Notes under the pieces: model-generated
The model's input: the letters and a program-made list of their open reading frames with translations, nothing else
The model's database searches: none
What the model was told of the DNA's origin: nothing
Part shown: in pieces, positions 29,101-41,100 of the stretch
How positions within the stretch are numbered: position 1 is the first letter of the stretch
Layout: every line of letters begins with the position of its first letter
Made by a program: the position numbers and the translations under genes
From: Opisthorchis felineus
Taxonomy: Eukaryota; Platyhelminthes; Trematoda; Opisthorchiida; Opisthorchiidae
Direction: 5' to 3'
DNA length: 64,000 nt
NCBI GenBank assembly: GCA_004794785.1
Contig: SJOL01010102.1
Location: 185,034 to 249,033 of the forward strand

Positions 29101-32100
29101 TAATCTGTGTCGCAGACCGTAGTGCCACATGAAAGTACTCCGAGTACACGGTCGTTTGTATATTCGTTGAGCTTGACAGTTTGATATCAAACTTCTGGTC
29201 ACCAATCGAGGTGACATCACCAGTGCGCTGTTAGGAGGTGGAGTGGAGCGTAATGGTGCGTGTGGTAATATACGCGCTGCTAGCCGGGGCTGACCATCGA
29301 TCATGATTGATTATTTGATTGGATGGTTCTATTGGTTGGTCTGTTATCCTATGTTCCGATTGGTCAAGGACCTCGTGGCCTTTGAGCTTGGCCACCGACC
29401 AATCAAGGATAACGGGATAACGGACCGACCAATAGAACCGGCCGACCGAATAATCAACCGTGATCAAAGGTCAGCCGCGGCTAGCAGTTTATATATTTAC
29501 ACACATGCACTGCTACCAAACGCACCACCAATGACGCACAGCTAACCTCCGCCCCATTGTCTAACAACGCACTGATGATCTAACCTCGACTGGTGATGAC
29601 ACGTTTGCAGTCAAATTGCCCAGTTCAGTAAACAAACCAACGATCGTCTACATTACCTGGGCTACCAATATTCGCCTCAATATTCCAAGTACAGACAATC
29701 GTCGCGCTCACTTCAAGTGATCTGCTTATGGCATAGATTAGGTGGAGGTCGTCCAGAATGTGTCTGAGTGTCTGTGAAGTGGATGAGGTTTGTAGTCGTT
29801 TCGGCACAAAAGTCGATGGAACCATGAAAAATTTGATCAATGACTGCCCCTTACGAGGACTCGTCCCTTTTTAAAATGTTTTCTCCGAATGGGCTTCACT
29901 GTAGGCCGGCTTCGTGTTTTCACATTTCTCACCAATTTTCCACCTGGTTTGCATATAAGGAATTTTTGGTACTTCTCTTGGTGACAGAACAATCCTTCGA
30001 CTAATCAGAACCTAGTAGCAGGTGAATTTGTTATGAATATTTTTTTTACAGCGAAATACAACTAAAAAGTGCTCCTGAATGTATTTGTAAATGGACTAAT
30101 CCTCGTGCTAACTTTTATTTTGTCTTCAGTGCTTCTGAGTTGTGGGGCTCAAGAATCCTCAATGGTGAACAATATATTCACCCTCATAAATTTGGGTGTC
30201 ATATGTTACGTGTTCATTACTGGGTTGTTCAAGGTCGACATTGCCAACTGGGCGATAAACCCGGAAAAAGTAAGTAGAAATGGACAACATAGACAGAATA
30301 ACCAGATGTTACAATAACTTGGATAAGTGCAGAGTGAAAAACGTTCTTGTCTGTCAATAAAACTTAAATGATATCAAATACTGTTAGGCATCTCACTTAA
30401 TCTGAATTCTCACTATAGACCGATCGATTGCTAACAAACCGATTGCGGTCTACCAACTATACACAGGTTCCAACATTCCGTTTATTTTTCATATCCTGAA
30501 AATTCTCGAAAAACCGACAGTATTATTCCCGAGGAATTTCGATTTACACATTGTAATACGGTCACTGACTCCAAGGTTCAAACGGTATCGAGCGGAACTG
30601 AACAATAGGCTGCCTTTAAAATCTGCACAACATGCAAACGTATTTATTATGTCGTGAACCCCGATAAGGCCAGAGGGTGCGGAATAAATCCATGACTGGA
30701 ATCCAAGTGGTTCCTGCTTGTCTGCGGTATCGCACTGTTCTTGTTTGTGCTGGTGCAAGTTGCTGGCATCTCAGCCATTGTGTTGCTAATATCGCATCCT
30801 TGGGCGGGGGAAGGCGCTTGAGAATGGTCACTAAAATGCGAGCGACAATCTCACCGGTACGAGGATACCACAGCTCGCTATATTCAAGCAGGCTGTCATT
30901 TAAAGAGTTCTAACCACCGTAGTTTACGTTTTCTCTGGAATCGTGCAACACTGTCACCATTATACACAACCAGAGTTTGCATGTCTATGCATGACATTGT
31001 GCTTACCAGATCGTGGTGGGTGAATACCTAGCGGGGTTCGGTTGACAAGATCGACTCACCTGTAAGATTATCTTATCTATTTCCTTGACATGTGCATAAG
31101 GTTGTTGAGAACCCTTTGAGGGGCTCATCAGTTAGGTGTAGTCTAAGGATCCCCATCAACCTTATGTTCTACTTGAAAGTAAAATTGTGTGAAACTGGCG
31201 AACCACAGTCACTTGTTAATCACGCTGTTATTAGTGAGAGACTCAGCTGGATCTCTCCTTTATCATATTCTTCATAAAGTTGATGGAACCTCAGGGAATA
31301 CGCTCACCTGGTGAGCGCCTTGGTCTGTCGAACAGTTTTCAGCTACCTTACGTGTAGTTTTCTTCAAGAAAACATATTGCGGTATCTCGAATTTCCTACC
31401 AACTCAAATGAAGAATATCGTAAACGAAGGTTTCGGCTGAATCTTTTCAATTCGAAAATGGGTTATTACGCCTACTGTCTTATCCAGTTTATAAGCGTAA
31501 GCGTGCACAGCCGATAACTGAAACTTTCTAATGTGTTATCAGGAATTTAAGACGGCGTTTAGTAATGAAAGGAGTACCACTAATTGGCTTCGGGTTCACA
31601 TTTACCAAGGATGGTACTTGTTGCAAAGTTGACGTGCTTTCATGGAAGTTCCAGTTCACAATAACTGCGAGGTGGTTCAGAGGTGAGATAGCCCAGTGGT
31701 TAGAGCGCGATTTTACTGACCAGAATGTCCGTGGTTCGAACCCGACCTCTGCCTCTCGACTTCCCTTGTCTAGGCTTGGGCAACCTGGCAGTATCCCAGC
31801 CCTCGTGCTTCCTTCTGGTGGCATGGCAGTTGGGCGCCGAAAGGTGCTACAGCTGAAAGATTTTTTTGCAATAACTGCCGAAAGTGTGTGAGGATTGGCA
31901 TGGGCTTTACACAGTAGAGTTCAACTGGTAAAGCTGTGAGAGCAGTTGGTCTTTACCACAACTAAAAGCGCCATTCTTTGAAGGCGATCAGGTAAATCTG
32001 ACCTAATTTCTACTTTTTTTCAACTGGCTGGTTCTTAATTCCACTGAAGATCCTTAACTTTTTATCGTATTTAAGGCTGAGTATTTAGGAATTATGCCAG

Positions 32101-35100
32101 CATCCGTCTGCTTTCCCATGCAATTAGTTAGAAGGAAGCATAGTCTCCGTCTGAGCGTCTGATCCATACCAAAGACTGCTGAGATCATAATAAGGTGGTA
32201 ACAGGTTCCAGTTTAGTACTGTATTCATTGCGTGACATTTTATACACCGTTTATTTGTGTCCAAACTCCAACTATGCTCAGACAACCGAAAAATCTATGA
32301 CAGGAACAACAACACCATAGTTGATGGTACTCTTTCTGAGGTAAATCAGTTTCAGTCTCAGGCTTTATTGTAGCTCAATTTACCCCGAAATAAAAAACTT
32401 TTTTCTCGAGTGCAACGTAGCTACCAAGTTTTCGTTTCATCAGAAAATCCACCAATAGTGGAAAGTGCACCTTAAACAGACCACCTGTCCCTGTGATGAA
32501 TATAACAGACGAAACTGTGTACTCAGGAGCCACAGTGCCTTTCTCTCTCCTCGAATAGATTCCTTGAAATAGGAAGTTCAAGTGCTTATTGCATGGAAAA
32601 AAGGTACACTTATGGACGAACTCAAACTACCAACCTCCGGTTCTTTGGACGTTTGCTCTACCAACTGGGCCACCGAAGCAAGTTAACAATCACGCTTATG
32701 CGCCTGAACTTCACAGCTGATTCGCTACGATTATGGCCACTTGCTTAACAGTTCACATCTGTTCGTGCCAGTGGCAATCCCCTTGTGTGACTCCCACAGT
32801 GATACGGACGTTGATCTGGTCCAGACACTCAAGTTGCTGCAGTGCAAATTGCCGGAAATTTAGAGTGCATATGCATATGTGTGAAAAACAGCAAGCGTTT
32901 TGAGTGGATCAATCGGTAAATCACCCGTCCAGTAAGCGGGAGGTCGACGATCCGAGTCCGTCCACAGCTTTCATGTGCTTTCGTTTATGCTACGTGTATG
33001 TGAGCTTCTCATTTCACAATCAATTTTCAATTTCCAAGGGTGATACTATTGGCAGTGCTATTTACCACACTACTGTGTGAAATTCGTTGGAAGATAGAAA
33101 AATTTCCTTGTCTATGTTTTGGGAAGACTGGCAGAACACCTACTACGAATCGATCAGATATGTAAGAAGCAATCTACTCATTTCAAAAGACACGACGTTC
33201 TGAATGGACTTCCAGAAAATTCCACAGTACGTCATTTAAACTAACTGTCAAAAATTCATTCAGTTAAGAACTGTACTTACAATCTTCTAGGTACCTGTGA
33301 CCGATCCAAACAAAGACCATGTCGGCAAAGGAGGGTTTTTGCCTTTCGGACTGTCTGGGGTCATATCAGGAGCCGGAACGTGTTTTTACTGTTTCGTCGG
33401 TTTCGATATTATCGCTACTGCGGGTAAGTACAATGAACGTTCGTTTCATCCTGTATGCACTTCCTAGTGCTCGTTTACAATGCGAAGTCTTCAGGGGACT
33501 GACAACAAGAATCCGGATGTTGGTGCAGGTTGTTAATTTACGTACCTGCCAGGTTGAACCGCCATGAGATTCAGATACAGGCGACACTTTTAGAAAACCT
33601 TTATTCAGCCATCAACTGGGTCATCGCTTGAAATTTATTTAGATTTGTTGTTGTAGAGTTCAAATCTACCTCGATAAATGAAGTGTCGCAGTTACTTCAT
33701 CCACTTCCTAATGGTTTTAGGCCTTTAAATGCTCACGCACTATAAACACAAGTTGACATTGACGCACTGAGTAGGTGTAACGTGTCGTAGTTTCCATTTC
33801 GCTGTGTTTGGGAGTTTCAACCACTGATGTAAAAATATACGGGAAAAGAAATTCTTTTAGCCATCATTGCTTGAAAATTTTCTGGAAAAACGGCTGTACC
33901 AGGAATATGTATATGTATATATACGACGTCTGAGGGTGGAGAGCAGCCTGAGGAAAAATATAATGGATTCAGTAGGATGAAAGTACTTCACGATGAAGAG
34001 CAAATAAATACTAGTTCCAAAAGCGTGCCTCAAAGATATAATCATGTAGTCAGCAGGCAAGTATGACAAGAAACCACACAGTTTTTTATGCAGATCTCCT
34101 TTTGCATAAATTCGCATCGTTGTTGCTCAGGTGACGTTTTCAGAGGCAGATGAGTGTAGCTGAACGCTACGGGTGGGGAGATATTAGCATTTTCCGTAAA
34201 GTGTCTACCAAGGCACTAAATACGATGTCACCGAAAGGTAATAAAAGCTTAATACACCAGATTACGACTATGTTTTTTAGTAACCCGCTGAAAACGGCGT
34301 GTAAACGGTGTATAATAACCGGCAAGACAGAGAAGACTGTGAAATGTCTACTGAGCGAATCAGTAATATTTTGGAGGAGGTGTTTGTACGCAATCTGCAT
34401 ATCCTAAAGAAAATTTCGTCGACACGTTCGTCCAAATATCTATGTTAACTAAGAGGAGATCGAAAAACCAAGACAGATCACTTGAGGTATTGGACCATGA
34501 ATAAAATTGGTTGGAGAAAACAGTGGTTGGACTGTCCTCGAGTTGTCTACTCCACCTTAGCGTGAACACGGTCAAAATGCATGCGGTTGAGTTTGACTAC
34601 AGTGCAATACACTGTGCCAATTGAAATCTGCTTTTTGTGACCTGTTCGAATAAGTATGCATCAGATAGCCCAGAGCGTGCTCCATCAACAACAATGTCTT
34701 TTGTATATTTCATCAAAGTACATCGCTCGTCTGCCTAGAGAATAAACAGAAAGAGTAATAAGGCAGTTTATTGGCAAGCGCTTCGACATCTTTTTCAAAA
34801 CCTGAACATACTGCTTTTGTTCGTCACAGTAGTCGTTTGAGAGCTAGAGAGATCATTGGACGTCCACTCGTAAAGGTTTATGCATTCGAAAACGCGGATC
34901 AAATCAAGCGGAAGTACCACAAACGTTTATCTAGCAAACCCGGAAGTACTCTGTAATGATGCCCGAAGCAATTAGAATCGTGCGGTAGAGGAACGCTACA
35001 ACACCCTTGATAGACCTACATGCCTTGTCTGCCAGCTCCTGTACGCCACTGGAAACTCTTACCAATGATTTGACAAAGCCCACAAGAAGCCACTCCAGTA

Positions 35101-38100
35101 CCTTAATTAAAATTGAGATGCTTGAATTGTGGCGGAATTTTGATGAAACTCCGGTTTGAGGCTTTAGTTGTGGGAGTTATTCTAGCAGTTTTCAATCCGT
35201 CTCTAATGTGAAATTTCTCCAAGACACCGCTAAGCAATTGACAGAGTGGAATGGAAATTTTTTCGAGCTAGACACTTCTACACCAACATGGACGCCGTAT
35301 CCGATGCGGTGGCTTTATCTGGGCGGATGAGTATAACAACTGACATCAAACAACCTTTGTCTTAGGCTGTACTGAAGTGTGGTGCAAACTTTTATCAATG
35401 CGCAAACAGGTATAACCATTGAGTTGCTGACACTGATTCGATATAGTATAAATGTAATCAATGTTATTACTATCATTATTATTATTTCTCACTTCAGTTT
35501 CTTAATATCTGATCAAGCGGGTACGGTCATTACATTGGTCAATACGAGGCACGTGGTACGCTGTATAAAAGATCTTTACGTATTTGATTTTTTGATGATT
35601 TATCTCTGGCTAGAGTTAGGCTTTGGTAGTTCCATGAGAATTTCTTGTATTTTGAGTTTGTTTTGGTCAAACCTACTTGTGGATTTATAGTTCATGCAGA
35701 AATTCCTATTGTTTCTTACTGTTGGGTGTCTAGATAGTTCTGATAAGTTTTGTCATTCCACCATCAATTTGTTATTTCTGAGATCGCCGCTTTGTCTATT
35801 CTGTTAAGGGCCTCCTCTTTTTCCCTATTTTGACGTCGCTTCGTTTGTTGAGCAATCCAGACTTCCATGGCTTCTGGGTGTTGAAAGAACAGTATCGTTT
35901 TGATTCGTTTGGGACTTGCTTTCTCGACTATTATGCCATGCTGATGGTATTTTCTTGGCCTTTTCCCCCGCTAGCACCTCCATGATGTATCCGCTGAGTC
36001 AGTCGACATTAGTGCATAGCGAGTGATATTGTGTGAGGAAAGTCGCTGATGCTACCCATTTTCCCCTGCCACCGCTGTTTCGGATTTCCACGCCTTGTCA
36101 CCCAAGGCAGGTAGTTATCTATAAGATACACATCCGATTTCGATCTATTTCACATTGAACTCCTAGGAATATTGGATCGCGTGCTGAAAAGGTGTGGAAC
36201 ATTATTCAGGCCACTTCAATGTTCCAGTCAATAACAGCTTTATTCGACGTGCGTGACATTCAGCGATATCCAAGGTCACAATCTCAATGTTTCGATCTTA
36301 AAAACGCTTAGTGATGAGTGCCGCTATCTAGGTGGACAGTAGCTGGCTCATTTGAGTCCACTGAATAGACGGTGAGTGATGGAATTATACTCACCTAAAA
36401 GGAAGGCACTTTGTGCATTACAGAACGATTCATCCTGTCGGAAATTTCGTAAGACAACTTCTTGACCAATTCCTCCGTATGGAATCCAGAAAAGACTATC
36501 GGCAATGTGGGATGAAGTTCATGAATGGTAAAATGTGACTTGAGTAGGAAACAAGTCCTTCAACTCGTAGTTGTTGTTGTTTTCCATTTCGAACTCCGGA
36601 AAACATAATCAATCTCTGATGGCTGGCTAATATGCACAAGAAATATGGGTTTAAGATGGCAGACGGTCATCTCTTGTGGAACTGAGAATGGAAAAAGTGA
36701 TGTTCATTGTTGGTAAAAATTGGATATGAACAGTCCAGATAGCTTGTTTTACTATTTGTATGCTACGAAGAAAGAGGAGACAGGTTACACTGCCGAATTC
36801 ACAATTGGTTATCCTTTATGTTGATGGTAGTGTGATACGCGATGCGCACTGCTGATAATTTCGAACAAGGATGAAACAGTCGTAGAGTGCTTTTTCGACC
36901 TTGCAGCATTGACTGGCTTCACTGACGGGTTGAAATCTTCACTCTTTTTGTGTTAGCATATCACGTAGTTTGACCACATGAAGAAATGATGATCGATTCC
37001 GCCATCAAGAAATCTAACAATAAATTTATGTATTGACGTAACGCACTACTAATAAGGTTGCTGAAGATTCGTCGACAACCGACGACCGGTTTCGCCCTTC
37101 TTGGGGCCCATCATCTAGGCGCAGTCCCAGAGTTTCCATCAACCTTATGTTCTACTTGAAACCAAATGTCTTAGCTGGGTTCCAGGTGAGTCTCTGGAAA
37201 AAAGCAAATTTCTTTACAAGTGAGTGTATTTCGCAAATTTATGTATTCTCTTTAAAGCACAAGTATAGGAAATGGTACGTCAACACGCCGCGAATAAACA
37301 GGATCACTTTTTCTCTTCCATTTGTTTGATTACCAGTTTGTTTTTAAGGCATATACGGATCTAACTTAACTGAAAACTGTGTAGTCTAATGACGTTCTCT
37401 TAGTGGCCTTTCTTGGAGCTGTCGACGATTTTTCAATAACCTTATGGGTGGTTTCCTTGGAAAAAATACAGCGATGTTTTGAATATGGTACTAACTGAAA
37501 CACGAGGCGGCCTTTGTGCTACATATTCAATTAAAGAATACCATAGACGAGATTCAATTGAATCTCCCGGTAAAACCAAATTGGTGTGCAAGTGAATGCA
37601 TTTCGCAAAGTTTGAACGAGATGGGTTCACGCAGAACATCGGGTTGACGGAAACTTGGGGTCTGCGTCTACCTGATAAACCCCAAGCAGGACGAAATCGG
37701 TCGTGGACTTAGTTTCCAGCAACCTTATAAGAAGTGGTCTTTCAAGAACGGGTAAACTGCCTGTAAAGACAATGTTCAAAGCCAACCCCGGGTTCTTCGT
37801 CTATTATATCTTGAGGTTTTGTCCTCGAATAAGTGACTCTCGTTCGTATATATAGGATCCCCACATCACGTAGTGAGAGCATATCCTAAGATAGGATCAG
37901 CCATAAATCACGAAATTCCCTTGCTTCGTCGCAGGGAAGTAGAAATATCAGGGGAAAGGCTGGCTTTTGAGTTAATTTCGTCATTTTCCGAGAACCTCGT
38001 TTAAGCAGAATAGATGTTATCTGAACTGCAAAAGAATATGATGTGTAACGACAGATGAAACAAATTTACAAGGGGGTCAAGCGGCATGAGACTTGGAAGG

Positions 38101-41100
38101 ACTGCCACAGAAACGATCACCAAGCTGTTTAGAAACATCAACCGTGTATCCTGTTTTGGATTCCTCTCAAAGAAATCGCCGGATTTTATAATGTGCAACT
38201 TTCCATTTCAACACAAACTCTTTATGGGATCATATAAGCCAGTCACTTTCGACCCGGATGGAATTTCAGCAGAATTTATTCACTTGATTACCATGAAACG
38301 GAAGAACAATGCCTCAACTATTACTGATATTCATGTGCCAGCTGTGAAACCTAGTCAGCCACAGCAGTCAGCCGAAGCAAACCAGCCCGCTGCGAGAAAA
38401 AGATATAGCTAATTTCTACGCACACCTAAATCCCAGTTTGCCTAGAGTTGCTTTTGTATCAAATTCAAATCCCTATCTAGCAATGGACTCACCGATTGCT
38501 TTCCAAACGTTTTCAAAATGATGTTTTCTTTGCTAGTGACAGGCATTTTCAAACTGCTTAGACACGACTGCATTCACCTCCTCAATTTTTCATAGCTACT
38601 GCATAGTGCTCTGTGTTTATTTGTGCTATTCGGTCCACCTTCGGACCACCGCTCATCAATGATAAACTTCTAAATTACTCACTTATAAGAGCTTGTTGGT
38701 ACTGTGTTGTCTAATTCAGGATTTGGGAATCTGAGAATTTGAGGAGAGCAGTACGCTAAGGTAACTGTTTCCCACAGTCGTCTATCCTTATTTATGAACT
38801 TGTCATCGGAGCTTATGATTCCTTGTTGCAATGCCCTGAGATGATTCTCGTATTAATAACCATGATATGTTCACTTATAGCTAGCAATATAACCGTGTAA
38901 CTTATCTCTGTTTACAGGTGAAGAGGCTAGAAACCCACAGCGAGCGATTCCAGTCGCAATCCTCGCCTGTCTCTTGGTTTGTTTTGTTGCTTACGCTGCA
39001 GTGTCTGCCGTAATCACCCTAATGGTGCCCTACTACTCAATACCTCAAGTTGCACCTCTTCCAAACGTCTTTGATCAGGTGGGTTGGGACGTCGCAAAGT
39101 ATGTAATCGTCGTTGGAGCCGTGTGTGCGTTGACGACAAGGTAGGTAAAAAAAGACGAATGCAGTGGGGCGTCTTCAACAAAATCTCACCAGCTATGTAT
39201 TTTTACTGTTATAAACTGATGGAAAATGATGTACGACAGTTTCCGTTGACCGTACTAAAAAGAAACAGCTAAGTTAGATCCTGGAGCGTCCAGATAGCAA
39301 GGGTGTGCCACTTGACGCTTTAGTGGCCAATGATTGAGCAAGATATCCCTTTAGTGACTTAGTGAATTGTTTTGCTTTCAAACTGGTACTCCACAGAACC
39401 AGCGGTCATACAAAACTTCATTTGACATAGTCATATTTAGAACTGTCTGAGACAAATCACTTCGTGGGTTAAAATAAACTGGGATCCACAGGATTAGGAT
39501 TCGTATTTGCATTTGCCCCTAAAGTGTCCGACCAAAACGTGATGGCATAACAATGGGGAGCGGTACCAGTTCCCTGTCTATCGTGCGGGTACACGCGTCA
39601 TCCGTCAAGTTTTATAAGTTTTGGCGTAAAACCTCGTCTCCACCAGTATAACACCATGCAAGTGTTACCTGAAGTCGACCATTAAAATATCGTCAATATG
39701 GCAATGGATAACTTGGCAGTATTCCATTAACCTTTTGGTTATAGTTGCAGTCATCCTGAGAATGATACTGTCGGGCGCATATTGCTTAGAAAATGGGATA
39801 TACTTACCTCAGTTCAAGGTATTTATGTTTATCAGCTGGACCGATAGGTGTGCTGGCGATTCACAAAGCCGATCCTATTAAGGCACGTGTGTACGCATGT
39901 TGCGCAAGTCCATATGTTCGAGGCTGCATTGGGAAAGTTCATTCCCTTTCGAATGGCTCATTTGTCTTCCAACATTGCAACGCGTAGTGTCTCTAGGTTT
40001 CTCATGCCTCATTTGATGGCCGTTCTTCAAGCCTTTCTGTCAACTGCCAGGTCATCCTGTGACAAATTGAAGTTACGGTTTTTCAAACTTACTTGAAGTC
40101 TACCCAATCAGAGGAATTTCAGATGTCATCGATTTTGAACTCCATTCTGGCACTGGACAAGCTGCTTTGCCATGCGAGTTTCGGCCATTCGTTTCAGGTG
40201 GCCCAATCAGCGGAGCTGGTTTCCTATCATATTGCATTCAATTCCAATAGCGTTTGCTCTTTGAAAAACTTTGGTGTTCAGGATTCTGTCAGTCAGTTTG
40301 ATCGAAAGGCACTTGCACAGACAGTGCAGGTGAAACAAGTCAGCAACCCGAACATGTCATCCGTACAGCATCCAGGTCTCTCGGCCGTATAGTGATGAAG
40401 ACAATAGAACAGGCTGACGCAATGCACTCTTGGTGATTGTGCGCAAGCGGTGATTTCTCCAGATGTGTTTCAATCACACGTGTAGCCGTATTAGACATTC
40501 AGCATCCCATAAAGCCGCAGTTCATAGACCAGACTGGAAGTAGTAAAAGGAAGAGCCTCTATGAGGCCGTCAGATAATTTGTAGGGCGTATGGAAAACTA
40601 ATGAGTCGCTTGAGTTTCGAAGAACATTTTGAGCTCTCACTCTGTTGAACACACCATTCGGTCCGATAAATCAAAGTCAAATTTCTGGAACAACCTACCT
40701 CAACTACCTGTATTTGGTCGTAGGTAAATTCCTACTCAGTTATATCTCCATCACTGTCTTTGTTTGAAGTAATCTGTTTAGCTCCCTTTCAGACGCTGTG
40801 GTTAGAATTGACTAAAAAAAAATGCTGACTTCCGTCAGTAGCTGGGATTGCACCAACTGGCCTCACACTGGCCCTGAAGTCTGGCTGATGGAATGTCTTG
40901 AATAAAGCCGTGAATCGAAGCAGACAACCTAAAACTCAATAATTCCACTGTCACTTTTCTTTGTCCCTTTTTTATTGACTTTGTCTCTCAGTCTCCTGGG
41001 CGGGCTGTTTCCCCTTCCACGGATTGTCTACGCAATGGCATCGGACGGATTATTATTTCGATTTCTCGGTCGGGTCAGCGGGAGATTCAGAACTCCGTTA

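Larger units (their letters stand above)
30270..33290 (+). other. Intron 5 of the transporter gene (3.0 kb)
   Basis: It starts GTAAGT and ends ATCTTCTAG. It holds a foldback fragment (31105-31280), a SINE (31680-31872) and two tRNA-like fragments (32600-32682 minus, 32897-32968 plus). Confidence 0.7.
33424..38917 (+). other. Intron 6 of the transporter gene (5.5 kb)
   Basis: It starts GTAAGT and ends TGTTTACAG. It contains two foldback copies (37058-37250 and 37435-37730). The stretch 33.9-37.0 kb holds nothing I recognise. Confidence 0.7.

Noticed and set aside
29035..29545. Mirror-like open frames on both strands
   Set aside because: They are produced by the palindromic element; the two translations resemble each other only because of the inverted arms.
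31680..31750. Functional tRNA gene
   Set aside because: The anticodon region is not convincing, and the sequence continues into a body shared with two other SINE copies.
31565..31891. 108-codon open frame
   Set aside because: It runs across the tRNA-derived SINE; the translation is an accident of the repeat.
35690..37000. Possible retroelement remnant in intron 6
   Set aside because: Some stretches hint at coding bias on the minus strand, but I could not find a defensible motif.
39848..40392. Two plus-strand open frames
   Set aside because: They are the opposite strand of the LINE remnant, whose minus-strand reading has the recognisable protein words.
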